Notes: a model not told the origin generated them from the letters alone. A DNA stretch of 64,000 bases from Thelonectria olida (GCA_020736575.1 JAGPYM010000011.1:620001-684000); one strand, 5' to 3'. Counted from the first letter of the stretch, positions 12,273 through 22,920 are shown. Made by a program: numbers and translations.

Positions 12273-12518
12273 CCTGATGTGGCACATGCAAACTTTGACG
12301 AGAGATGAAAAATTCTGATCCGAGCGTGGCGGAAGCCGAATCGAAGCACGCCCCACTTTATTACCCAACAAGGGTTAGGTTTGAGGTAACCCCGCCAGGT
12401 CGTAGCCCCGCGCACAAAGTTCTCTTCTTTACCCTATCGTCCAAGAGCTCCATCTTCTCTCATCGCAACTTTCTAACTGTGCTGTTCTCTGCTTCGACAC
12501 CTTCTCGAATCTCGAAAC
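12273..12518. promoter_or_regulatory. Shared divergent promoter
   Basis: Only 246 bp separate the start codons of the Ulp1-like gene (minus) and the adenylosuccinate synthetase (plus), so both promoters must overlap here. The plus-strand side is CT-rich just before the synthetase ATG. No clear TATA box was found. Confidence 0.5.
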
Positions 12519-15029
12519 ATGCCGATTACTGTGATTCTCGGCTCTCAATGGGGTACTTACAGCCCTGTCATCGCTAAGCACCGGGGCATGGATATGTACT
12601 AACGTGGACCTGCTTTTCTAGGAGATGAAGGGGTTTGTCTGCCTCCACACGCAATATTGAACTTCTTCTGACGAGCGTGACCAACAGAAAGGAAAGCTGA
12701 CCGACATTCTTGCTACTAACGCGCAACTCTGTGCGCGAGCCGCCGGAGGTCACAACGCAGGGCCAAATTGTGTAAGTCGAGACGGATCTGTGTAGGCGTA
12801 TTAGAGTGGTCTTGCTAATTCTAGAACAGTACCCAGGGTGTGTCATACAGGTATGCAGTCACATCGCACCGTCAGAGTTAGGAGAAAGTACTTACTCGCC
12901 TAGTTTCCACCTTCTTCCTTCTGGTCTCATCAACCCGAATTGGTAATTCATTCGATTCATTGCTTTAGCTTTGCAGGACTGATTCCTCATTTTAGCACGA
13001 ACTTGATTGGTTCAGGTGTTGTTTTCCATGTGTAAGTAACTGCGACCCCCCGGTTCCAATTCTATCGATTGGCAAGTTGACTTCCTTTAGCCCATCATTC
13101 TTCAGCGAGCTCAAGGAACTTGATGAGAAAGGCCTCCCCCAAGTTTACGATCGCATTCTCGTCTCGGACCGAGTTCATATCAACTTGGACCTTCACCTTG
13201 CTGTCGATGGCCTTGAAGAGGTTGAGCTTGGAGGTAAGTAGTCAGTCCTCTAAGTACGCAAAACACTCTCTAGCAGCTTTTAATATCGCATTCTAGAGCA
13301 TAAAATTGGAACTACAGGTCGTGGAATTGGCCCATGTTACAGTACAAAGGCTGCAGTAAGGACGACACCAAAGCGACGATAAAACAACGCTAAAATGTGC
13401 TCAACAGCGAAGTGGTATTCGATTAGCAGAGGTCTTCAACACTGAGCTGTTTGAGTCAAAACTTCGGCGACTTGCATCAGGCTTCGCCAAGAGATATGGG
13501 GACTTGCTAAGGTAAGAGTCAGCTCATTGCAGATTATGCCGCCCATTCTGACGCTATTGCCAAACCAGATATGACGTTGAGGACGAAATCGCCCGTTTCA
13601 GAGAATATCGTCCGAAGCTTGCTAGATTCGCGATCGATGCCGTGCCCTTCATGCAGTCTGCCCAAGAGAACAACATGAACATTCTTGTGGAGGGTGCCAA
13701 CGTAAGAGCTCTCTTCTTTATCGAAGTACCGCGCTGATCTATTCGGTGGCCTGAGCAAATGTGCCTGCGCAGGGCCATTGCTCGGTCCGCCTTAGCAAAA
13801 GGCCTTGATGCTAGATCTCGACGTTGGGTCATATCCGTATGTATTCTAAACCTATATCAACCAGATGTCAGCCATTAACAGTGAACAAGATATGTGACAA
13901 GTTCTACCACAACCGTGGCAGGCATTATTGGCGGGTTGCACCTTAATCCCCGCGGCCTCACTGAAGTGATCGGGGTGATCAAATCCTGTACGCTCGACAC
14001 ACATTCAGCTGGCTGAAAGCAACATCATTCCAACCAGTTTCGGCCGCTGGTGGCTTTTTCACCTATTTGTTTACTTATATATACTAATAAGAAACAGATA
14101 CAACCCGAGTTGGGATGGGCAGTTTCAAAACTGAAGATCTTGGAGAGTTAGTCATTCAGCTTACAAAATATGTTTATTTGCTAATTACATATAACAGAGT
14201 TGGCACGAAACTCCAGGAATTGGGTAAAGAATGGGTACTTTTTCTCTCTCTTTTAAACTTATTATAACATTGCTAATTATGTCAAGGGAACGTCCACTGG
14301 TCGACGGCGTCGTTGTGGTTGGTAAGTTGCTCAGATATTTAAGTCTTGTAACAAGAAGTCTCAGCTAATTCACATAGGCTCGGTACTTGAAATCGCTTGT
14401 TGCAGTCTTGCATATTCTTCCAGTATTGCTAATATATATCTCACAGATCTTGTGGTCCTTCGATATAGCATGGCTATCAATTATTATACGGCACTTAACT
14501 TAACTAAGGTAACTAAAAATCTCTAATTTTATTCGCCCTTTCAATCGGACAGTAGCTGACTCCCTTCACCTCTAAAGCTGGACGTGCTGGATACATTCGA
14601 GACGATTAAGATCGCTGTGGCGTACAAGGAACCTGAGTCCGGTGAGGTGAGTTAATAGATGTCTCCTATAGAGTTGCCAGCAGATACTTACTAATTTTGT
14701 AGGAGTTGGTTTCGTACCCTTCGGATCCCGATACTCTCGATCGAGCTCATGTTGTTTATCACGAGATGCCGGGGTGGAAGAGACCGACCACGAACGTGAA
14801 GACGTTCGATGATCTTCCCAAGCAGGCGCAAGACTATGTCGAGGTAAGAATCGTAATATTATTAAGGGGCTGTATTAATAAGTGTTATCGCTAGTTCATT
14901 GAAAGCTTTATTGGAGTCAAGGTGAGATTATAATTTAGAGGGTTGTTTTAAACATTTTAATATATTAACATTAAATAGGTAAAATGGATTGGCACTGGCC
15001 CTGACCGGGAGAGCATGATAAAGAAATAA
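12519..15029 (+). CDS. Adenylosuccinate synthetase paralogue, 21 exons, catalytic His replaced
   Basis: The family joins IMP and aspartate with GTP to form adenylosuccinate in AMP synthesis. My model has 20 introns, mostly 51-69 nt, and 425 aa. Exons end at 12552, 12632, 12771, 12850, 12942, 13031, 13233, 13355, 13511, 13701, 13836, 13987, 14146, 14234, 14321, 14382, 14508, 14646, 14843, 14921 and 15029. Family motifs are kept: QWGDEGKGK (Asp13), [49 protein letters not shown] and GTGPDR. Position 41, the catalytic His of E. coli PurA, is Pro (HNAGPNC). The usual TSSNT is TSSTT. Exons 2 and 16 are only 11 and 5 nt. Such intron density is far above normal for this fungal class. Likely a divergent second copy; whether it is active is unknown. 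Confidence 0.85.
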
Positions 15030-16742
15030 GTCCGGTGGTGGACGCTATATCGGCAACGAGCTGCTGGTCCTGCGAGCGTGTCGCCATAACGGTTAGAACA
15101 CTGATTCTAGAGGCCAATTATCAAGCGACGCTGTGCAGGAAGAAGGAGGGGCGCAGCTGCTAGCAGGGCTTCTATACGAGCGAGAATAACAGAATGTAAT
15201 ATCGAAAATCGTTTTGCAACTGGTTTTTGAAAAATGTCAAGACTTGAATCCCTTCAATTGACAGGAAATGTGCCCACTTTATAGTAATACGATGTTATGA
15301 ATGCCCTCTATGCCCTTAGCTACGGCGCCGTAGGCCCCTGGAGGGGCAACGCTTTAAGCAAAGACCAGCAGCCGCGGTCAAAAGCAATAACCGCAGCAGC
15401 TACGATTATAATTATCACACCAGTCAACAAGTTGAACGGGTCAACAACAGCAGTGCTTCATCAACAGGCTGGATCAACAACATTAGCTATAATCGGCAGC
15501 GGCCGCGTCAAGAACAACTACCGCTGGAGGCGGAACAGGCCGTCCGCAGGCATTGTCATAGGTAAGGCGTCGCTTGCTTCTTTGGCCACAAGGTGGACAA
15601 CGGATTTTACAGTCATATTGCCGTAACATTTTGTTATCGACCTGCTTGTAGATGACAGAGTTCTTAGTGCATTCAGTGCAATAGCTAGAGCCTTTCTCTC
15701 ATCCCTAGCAAAAGAAGTCTCAGGCGCTCTTCTTCTTTGGCATTATTGCTAAGCCATCTATGAGTCGTGTAGAGCTGGTAATTAAGTAGTGGCAAGCTAC
15801 CTGATCCCTAAGAGTCGCTAAGAGTACGAGAAGAAGTTGGGTGTGATCAGGTACGAAGTTGGACGAGATAAATAGCTTGTCGGAGGAGCGGGTGTTGAGG
15901 TGATTAAAGGTGATGCTCACTGAGCAAGGGTGATTAAAACCTGAGCAAGAGCGGCGGTGCTAACTAACCGGCCGGGGCGCGGGCGTCCTGGGTTTCGTGG
16001 TAGACTACCTGAGTAGGTAGCTTGGCATGGGTGAGTCGTGAGGGAAGCTCGGGTGGTACCTGTTTCACGTGGCATCTGGCCCGTCTCAGCCTTGACCTGC
16101 GACTTCGACGGGGTCGAGACTTCAGACAGTGACAGGTTACAGCCTTTTCCCAAAACGCGACGACGATCCTTCGGAAGTGTTCTAGTACCTTGGCCGTAAG
16201 CTGCCAGTCGCATTCCCGCTTTATGCAGCGTCGCATTATTCGCCTCGCTTAGGTATCGATGCGCAGCGTCGGCTTTCACGGGGCTGGATTGCGACAGCTC
16301 CTGCTTGGAGACAGCTTGCAGCCCCCTTCGGGCGTTTCATGGCCAAAGATGCCGTGGCGACTTTGCGAGACGGGCTGATGGGATCCCGAGACTAGAATGA
16401 TCCTTGGGGAGATGACGGTTGTGGCCGTTGAATTGTTCCTCCAACACACTTCACTACGCGCTGAGATATTGACAATTTGCATCAGATTCAAGCTTTGCCG
16501 CACCAGTTTTGATCTTGTGTTGCCTTCTTCATTTATTCTCTTCTCGGAAGCGGCTTCTGTGTTTCAACAACTTTTGCTCGTTGCTGCTGCTTGACTGCAA
16601 GGTGATTCCACATGCGTCGAAGCAACAGACAAGGTCATCGGTATTAACGACCGGCTAGGTGAACGAATCTAGGTTCACCGTTGCTTCTACCAAGACGAGG
16701 AGTCGACAGTCGAAATTCTCGAGGACGTGAGACGGACGATCC
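15030..16742. other. Intergenic region with no supported gene
   Basis: Short frames on both strands, none with a family motif. The segment 15360-15540 is rich in CAACA-type simple sequence, and 15700-15960 repeats GATTAAA/GAGCAAG words. A decayed element is possible but not demonstrable by eye. The last part is presumably the promoter of the secreted protein at 16743. Confidence 0.45.
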
Positions 16743-17798
16743 ATGGTCTTTATGAAGACGGGCCTGGCACACTTGGCCTTGCTCTCAGGCCTCGCGACCC
16801 TCGCGGCGGCCGACGCCTTGCCACCAAACGACATTCCGCTGCAGTGCGTCACAATCTGCGGCCCAATCGTCGAGCTCTCGACCGACTGCAGCAACAACTG
16901 GAAGCGCTTAAAGAAACGCAAGGACAAGGTGGAACGGCGCGAATGGATCAACGGGTCGCCGATAGATGTGCCTCACGTCAAGGTGCCGGGCCAGCTGCTG
17001 CCGAGACGGCACGCGAGGGATCTTGGGCTCGAGAATGTTGACGCCGTGCAGAAGAGGGAGTTTTCCATCATTGTGGCAGCGCCGACGACGTTTCCAGTGG
17101 AACAAGCTTTGAGTACGGCAGCGCTCGATCTGCGGCCGACGTCGACTCCGACGCGCATTGTTCCTGTTGTCGATCAATCGGCGTCGTCGTCAGCTCGAGG
17201 ACTCTCCGTGTCGACAACGGCAAGGCAGTCTACGAGCACCAGCACTGTGACGACGTACATTACCTTTACAAACACTCAAGAGGCCGTGACGACGCCGCGT
17301 CCCATGTCGGACGAATCGGAGAGCATTGCGAAATCGACCGCGGCGACGAGTACGACGACGAGTACGACGACGAGTACGACGACGAGTAGCTGGAGTATAC
17401 ACGATGGCATTCAAGAACCTCATGGTCAGCTATATACGCATGACAGGGCGGAACAAGACTGCGTGTGTCTCAACGAGAGCTTTGACGTGGCCAAGGTCAC
17501 GGCGCTTTGTGCCAGTTGTGTGACGCGGGCAGGGTTCCCTAATAACAGTGAGTGTTCTTCTTCTTGGCAGATTGGAAGGGAAAGGAGAGCTAACATGGTA
17601 TTTTTAGACATCGATGTTATCGCGGACACGTGCAATTTCACGGCGCTGACTTGGACCCGGAGCCAAGACAGTGCTGCAGACAAGATTCGCGTCAAGGCTG
17701 CTGAGCCCTCGACGACGAGCGTTGCGAGGTCAAATAGAGCCAGTGTTACGGCTGCTGCTGTTGGTGTTGTGCTCGGCTTATGTTTGATGTTTGCATGA
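16743..17798 (+). CDS. Secreted Ser/Thr-rich protein, probable GPI anchor
   Basis: No family recognised. Two exons (16743-17547 and 17608-17798) give 331 aa. The 60-nt intron is a multiple of three, so the unspliced frame also stays open. The N-terminus is a signal peptide (LALLSGLATLAAADA), followed by a Cys pair region (QCVTICGPIVELSTDC) and a long Ser/Thr-rich central domain with a TSTTTSTTT repeat. A second Cys group (DCVCLNESFD, LCASCV, DTCNF) comes next. The protein ends in a hydrophobic tail (TAAAVGVVLGLCLMFA), which suggests GPI attachment and cell-wall or plasma-membrane location. The Ser/Thr region should be heavily O-mannosylated. Surface structural or adhesion-type roles are guesses. 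Confidence 0.8.
   Translation: MVFMKTGLAHLALLSGLATLAAADALPPNDIPLQCVTICGPIVELSTDCSNNWKRLKKRKDKVERREWINGSPIDVPHVKVPGQLLPRRHARDLGLENVDAVQKREFSIIVAAPTTFPVEQALSTAALDLRPTSTPTRIVPVVDQSASSSARGLSVSTTARQSTSTSTVTTYITFTNTQEAVTTPRPMSDESESIAKSTAATSTTTSTTTSTTTSSWSIHDGIQEPHGQLYTHDRAEQDCVCLNESFDVAKVTALCASCVTRAGFPNNSECSSSWQIGRERRANMVFLDIDVIADTCNFTALTWTRSQDSAADKIRVKAAEPSTTSVARSNRASVTAAAVGVVLGLCLMFA
17343..17387 (+). repeat. 12-bp tandem repeat in the Ser/Thr-rich domain
   Basis: Three and a half copies of the unit ACGACGACGAGT in frame, encoding a Thr/Ser run. In-frame unit length means that copy changes would alter stalk length without breaking the gene. Confidence 0.8.
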
Positions 17799-18723
17799 TG
17801 CGATTGAGTTGGTGATGGGATGAGAGATGTAGATATTTGTGTATTGGCACGATGGAAAGCCTCTTTGTGCGCGTTCATACTCAGGTACGGTTTTTTCTTT
17901 GTACATGCAGATGGGTTTCGTTTGTACGATGGCCAAGTTGTATACGTAGGTAGCGAGTTCTCCTTTCTTAGATAGCTAGCAGTGCTGTGAAGCGCAACGA
18001 GGTGTACGAATTGATTATGGATGAATCTTCAACTCTGCCTCTCACCAACTTGTCTTGGCCAAGTCCAAGTCCAAGAAAATCCGACTTATCATATTAGGAG
18101 GTACCTTGTAGGAAGAAGACGTCATACTTATCCTTCGTCAATTATTTAGTCTGGTTCACCCGTCCATCAACTCCGATGTAGTCAGCAAAAACGGGCGTAT
18201 TGCAGAAATGTGTAGGGTAAGCGACTTCGAGGGGGTCATGATCCCAGCCCCCCCTCCCTCATCCAATCTACGCACCAACTCTCAGCCATAACTATGCAGC
18301 GGAGTTGCGGAGGAAGCATGAACTTTGCACTGTCAATCTCTCTCTTTTCCCTCAATTCTCGTACCGTAATCCGCCCGTATGCAACAGTAAGATTATCGGC
18401 GTCGGCGGAGTCTTTAAATCCGCTTCCCGCCGCGGCGTTGGCGATAGCTCCGGCATTTGGCTGACGCCAGCCATCATCAGCCAACAGCCACCCACCATCA
18501 TCAAGTGGGCTCGTTATTGGACTGCTTGCTTGGAAATTCCGTGCTAAGTTAGTGAGTGTAAACGAGGGATCCGACCGTCAGCAAGAACAGGCGCGAGGAG
18601 TATATATATCGTGCAGAGCCTCGCATTCATATTTTCGTGCTCTCATCGACATCTTTCGCTCATCATTTCAGACCTCACAATACACACCTGTCCAATAGAT
18701 TCTGATTCTTAATCACCACCACA
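17799..18723. other. Intergenic region and promoter of the SDR gene
   Basis: No coding signal. A TATATATAT box lies at 18601-18609, about 115 bp before the SDR start codon, and marks its core promoter. Confidence 0.5.
18601..18609 (+). promoter_or_regulatory. TATA box of the SDR gene
   Basis: TATATATAT about 115 bp upstream of the ATG at 18724, followed by a CT-rich leader. Confidence 0.5.
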
Positions 18724-19488
18724 ATGCACGTCATCCTCACCGGCGCAACAGGCCTCGTCGGCTCAGCCGCCCTCGAAGCCATGATCAAGGCCCAAGACAT
18801 CACCAAAATCTCCATCCTCTCTCGTCGTCCAGTGCCAATGGCCGACGCCGCCAAAGACCCTCGCATCAACGTCATTCTCCACAAGGACTTCGAAAAGTAC
18901 GACTCCGAAGTCCTCAAGCAGCTCCGAGGCGCAAAGGGCTGCGTGTGGGCGCTCGGCATCAGCCAGAGCAAGGTCGACAAGGACACCTACGTTAAGATTA
19001 CAAAAGACTACGCCATTGAGGCGGCCAAGGCCTTCTCCACGCTGTCCGACTCAGAGGCTGAGCCGTTCCGCTTCGTCTACGTCTCGGGTAACGGCGCCAC
19101 GCAGAACCCCGGGCTCTTCTCGCCGCTCTTCGCCGGCGTCAAGGGCGAGACGGAGACGATCCTCTCGGAGATGGACGCAAAGACGCCCAGGCTGCGCGTC
19201 GACTCTCCCAGGCCTGCGGCCGTGGACGCTACGCAGCACCCGAGCATCCAGCCGTACATTCCTGACCCGGGCGCGGCGTACAAGGTAGCCATGGCGCTGC
19301 TAGGCCCGCCGATCAGGACTTTTTACAAGTCGGGCCACTCCCCGACGCCGATGCTGGGCGAGTTCCTGACGAAGCTGGCCATGAACAAATTTGACGACGG
19401 GAGGATTGCGGCGGCGCCGGGTGCGTGGAAGTTGGGGCCGTCGTGGGTGTTGGAGAATACTGCGATTCGGAACATGATGGGTCTGTAA
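18724..19488 (+). CDS. Atypical short-chain dehydrogenase (NAD(P)-binding, NmrA/HTATIP2-like)
   Basis: A single exon of 254 aa. The N-terminus has the atypical-SDR nucleotide motif TGATGLVG (residues 6-13) after a beta strand (HVILT). SILSRRP follows as the second strand, and FRFVYVSGNGA sits where extended SDRs place the active-site Ser strand. The usual YxxxK pair is not evident, since VKGETETIL stands at that place. It may therefore bind NAD(P)H for a non-classical reaction or for regulation, as in the HTATIP2/YbjT-type group. No operon-like partner; the next locus is a pseudogene. Substrate unknown. Confidence 0.8.
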   Translation: MHVILTGATGLVGSAALEAMIKAQDITKISILSRRPVPMADAAKDPRINVILHKDFEKYDSEVLKQLRGAKGCVWALGISQSKVDKDTYVKITKDYAIEAAKAFSTLSDSEAEPFRFVYVSGNGATQNPGLFSPLFAGVKGETETILSEMDAKTPRLRVDSPRPAAVDATQHPSIQPYIPDPGAAYKVAMALLGPPIRTFYKSGHSPTPMLGEFLTKLAMNKFDDGRIAAAPGAWKLGPSWVLENTAIRNMMGL

Positions 19489-19693
19489 TGGAAATAGAAG
19501 GACGAGAGGTATTCTTGGAGGAAGGGCTAATGAACTACAGAAGAAGAAGGGCGCCAGGGAATTTGTATGATACCAAGGGGGTTAGAATTGAGGATGATGG
19601 GAATTGATATGTGATGAGATGTCCCATTGCATTGAGAATAATCTCCCAAGCCAACAGAGGCTTCACAGGTCTCAACAGTCTAAGGAACGCTGA

Positions 19694-19699
19694 AATAAA
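19694..19699 (+). terminator. Candidate polyadenylation signal of the SDR gene
   Basis: AATAAA about 205 bases after the SDR stop codon. Confidence 0.4.
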
Positions 19700-19839
19700 A
19701 GAACCAAGACTGAAGCAATACAATAAATTATGGACTCAAACGAAATATGCATGAACAGTGAGGATGATAGTGTTGGCGTCACAAGTCCCCTCATTGATAG
19801 AACAATGTTGCAACATCCAAGAACCTCGATGCTGCTGCC

Positions 19840-21137
19840 CATCAACACGTTTGTTCAAGACCAGGAGGAGCTGAAAGAACTCGTCAAGCTGTCGATTGCG
19901 AAGTCGACCCAAGTAAGGAAGAGACTCATTCTCAGTTCTCGTTGGATGACATTCTGACCACATCGAGGTTTCTCCTGGCCCACCTCCATTTCGAGTCCAT
20001 TGCCAACAAAGTTACAGTCCAAGACACCGTGGACGTTGTTGGAAGGCTCCCCACAGGACCAGGAACAGAAGCGCACAGGCACGCGTATAAAAAAGCAATC
20101 GCTCGTGTCAGCTCCCAATCTAACGATGTGCAAAGTTGTCGAAGCAGGTTCTCTCCTGGATCACACGTGCACGAAGTCCGCCGCGAGCATCGGAACTGCA
20201 ACACTTCCTGGCGATGGAGATAAGAAACCCGGAATTCAACAAGAATAGGCTTCCAGAAATGGATGCAATGATTTCGGAATGTGCAGGATTGGTCACTGTC
20301 GAGCGAGAAAGCAATATATTCCGATTGGTGCACTACACGACCCAGGAACACTTTGAACATACACGAGACTCATGGTTCGCGCCGGCCAATGCCGACATGG
20401 CAAGAACATGTTTAGCATATCTAACCCAGGGCCACGAGTTTCATTTCGAATCATGTTTTAACCATGATTCGGGATTAACGGCGCCCTCGTACGCCTCAAA
20501 CAACTGGGCAGATCATGTCAGAGACGATTCCATAGTTCAACAAGAACTCCCGCGCCTTCTTGAAGATCAAAAGCACATTGATTTCTTATGGAATTCGACG
20601 CCGGGACGGGCTCTGAACAGATTTCGTTCAAATCGTGGCACCGCGCTACGTTTGGTGGCACGCGACGGATTGAAGGGAACCTTGGAATCACTACTCGAAA
20701 ACTGCCAAGCTGTTGATTTGCGGGATTACTAGAAACGGACACCACATTCATATGCCGCTGAGGAGGGCCATGCAATAGTGGTATAGCAACTGTTAAAGAA
20801 TGGAGCTCAGATCAACGCAAAGAATAGCTTGGGAATGACGCCGCTGCACTGGGCTGCCAGCGGCGGCCACATGTCCGTGGTACAGTTGCTTCTCTCGAGG
20901 AGAGCAGAGGTAAACTTGGTAACTACGGGGGGAGAGACTCCGCTCTTCATGTCCATCAGATGGGGTCATCAAGCTGTTGTTCAAGAACTGCTCGAAATAG
21001 GAGCTGAGGCTAACTTGAGGCTTAAACATGGACCGAGTCATCTTGTCACAGCGGCAGAACATGGGAACGAGGTAGTCGGCAACAGAAAGATGGTGCAATT
21101 ACTTAGCGAACACGGGGCAAAGACAGCCGAGAGGTGA
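19840..21137 (+). pseudogene. Decayed NACHT-ankyrin (NLR-like) gene, 5' truncated
   Basis: Translation shows the C-terminal part of a fungal NACHT-ankyrin protein spread over three frames. One frame carries the helical region FVQDQEELKELVKLSIAKS (from about 19850). A second carries SRFLLAHLHFES (from about 19960). The third, from about 20136, reads LSKQVLSWITRA, ECAGLVTVERES and LVHYTTQEHFE, then ankyrin repeats (GMTPLHWAASGGHMSVVQLL). Two in-frame TAG codons, the first at 20730-20732, interrupt the ankyrin start. No NACHT P-loop is present upstream. Such genes act in self/non-self recognition in ascomycetes. Here at least two frameshifts, two stops and the missing 5' part argue for a dead relic. 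Confidence 0.85.
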
Positions 21138-22089
21138 TTATTGTTATCAAAGGTCGTGAGGATGCGCCGGCGACTAATAGTACATCCAACAAATCCCAGC
21201 GTGGAGTGACTGACCAGTGTTGCTTCTTATTACTTAGGACCTACGTAGGTACCCAAGCTGGATAGAGATGGCACGCATTTATTTCTGTAGCTCTGTATCC
21301 GCATTCACAGCGTTCTTTCATATCTAGACTTCATCTCAGGATCACATATTAGCGTTTTGTGAAATTGAATTGGAAACTTGGAAGATTTGATGCGTTTTTG
21401 GAGGTCTGTTTGAGCTGGGAAGTCACTATTATCATCCATGGCGTGTGAACTACTTCGTAAAGCGTGGATGGGCTTCTCAGTTTGAGAGGTAATTAGTCTC
21501 GTGTCGACTTAGATCGGGGACGAAAACACGGTCAATAACTAACTTGTACTTGATATACACATGGATATGTATACAACTATCGATAAACGTGACGACTCGT
21601 ACAAATACAAACCCAAGCAGCCTTTCCACATTAAACCTCTAATGCACCGTATTCCTCTATCCCTATAGCCCAAATACCATTATGTGACACAAGCGCCCTC
21701 TAATCCTACCCGGGTAACCCAAAACCCTTTCACACCCAAATCCCTTGCCCTATGCGTATGTTACCTCGCGGTAAATGTAAATCTCTTTGCAAATGTCTAT
21801 CCAAGCGTCGAAGGGAGCTGCCAGTTCCGTTTCAAGCAAATAGAGAAGCCAATCAACAGGACCTTTTGAGACTTATGTGTAGTAGAGCGGGCTGTGGGCT
21901 CGTTTGGTCGTGTCCTCATAACCATGACCGTCCCCGTAGTTTCGGGAGGTCAGGTGGCGGTCAGGCTCCAGCGTCAGCGTGGAGCAGCGAATACAACAGC
22001 CAGGCGTGTTGTTTTGAGCGACATGATGGCTTCTAGTTGCATCAATGAGTTGGAAAGCCTAACATGAAAATAGAGGGATGCCATGTCAC
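21138..22089. other. Intergenic region with no supported gene
   Basis: No domain-bearing frame and no obvious repeat. It lies between the ankyrin relic and the 3' end of the two-segment membrane protein gene. Confidence 0.45.
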
Positions 22090-22920
22090 TTACTGAACCT
22101 CGCCCAATGTCCCGTTCTGCCTCGAACCGACAGGTCGGATTCGGAACCGGGAAATGTATTTTCCGTCAGAGTCGTGGGTGGGTCGCCGCAGGAGATGGGG
22201 GTAGGGAGCTGCCACTGGCTGGCTGCCAGTAGCCGCACCCGAGTCCTGTGGGGGCACAGCTTCCCTGTTGGTGGCAGTGGTACTCGAATTGCATCGTTGT
22301 ACACGTCCCAATCGAACACCACTCTGTTGGAAGCGTGATTCTTCGTCCAAATAGTATGGAGGCGAAGGATTGTTGTGGGATGTCTTTCTTATTTCAAATA
22401 TCAAGATGACGCCACACAACAACACAAGAACCACTACGAGTGTGAAGAGAAGTCTAAAAATATTAGATTCATGAATGGCTTTTGGAGCCAGAACTTCATG
22501 AAGAGCACGTGGATTAGGGTGATGAGAGGGATGAGATTGGGTCGCCCCGAGTTCGATGTGCGGAGGCGGAGGGAGCGAGATCCCCTCTGCATCTCTGCAT
22601 TTTGAGGAAACTGAGCCAGCTGCCTGAGGCAAATTAGTGCAACTCGTTAAATGGATCGAGACCATACTTACCAGCTCAGCTTTGCAGCGATCAAGATAGT
22701 CCTTGAGGGCCGTCCATTCCGCAAGGTCCAATGCCATTTGGGAGAGTTTCTGGCTATGAAACCCCGGAAGGAGAGCAACGATTGCGACAATCATACTGAT
22801 CAGGGCTATGAGCCAGCTGATAATAGCCATGCCTTGACCAGCGAACCATCCTTGGACGCGCTTGGCGCCAGAGGGGAGGCCGCTAGTCGTGGAACTGGGA
22901 TGCCCTTGAGATTGAGCCAT
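22090..22920 (-). CDS. Hypothetical protein with two membrane segments
   Basis: Not recognised. Two exons (22920-22672 and 22623-22090) with a 48-nt intron give 260 aa; the intron length is a multiple of three, so the unspliced frame is also open. The sequence shows an N-terminal membrane segment (IISWLIALISMIVAIVALLP), then a predicted helix with LAEWTALKDYLDRCKAEL. A short Cys- and Pro-rich loop and a second membrane segment (LLFTLVVVLVLLCGVILIF) follow. The C-terminal tail is polar, Ser- and Arg-rich. The layout suggests a membrane protein with a loop of about 80 residues on one side. It neighbours an NLR-like relic and may be an accessory, lineage-limited gene. Confidence 0.6.
   Translation of the reverse strand: MAQSQGHPSSTTSGLPSGAKRVQGWFAGQGMAIISWLIALISMIVAIVALLPGFHSQKLSQMALDLAEWTALKDYLDRCKAELVSMVSIHLTSCTNLPQAAGSVSSKCRDAEGISLPPPPHIELGATQSHPSHHPNPRALHEVLAPKAIHESNIFRLLFTLVVVLVLLCGVILIFEIRKTSHNNPSPPYYLDEESRFQQSGVRLGRVQRCNSSTTATNREAVPPQDSGAATGSQPVAAPYPHLLRRPTHDSDGKYISRFRIRPVGSRQNGTLGEVQ

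Noticed and set aside
15297..15626. Plus-strand frame of 109 codons after the AdSS gene
   Set aside because: Simple-sequence CAACA content explains the open frame. No homology impression and weak start context.
17190..17423. Arg-rich minus-strand frame (RRRTRRRT)
   Set aside because: Arises from the 12-bp repeat of the Ser/Thr-rich protein read on the other strand.
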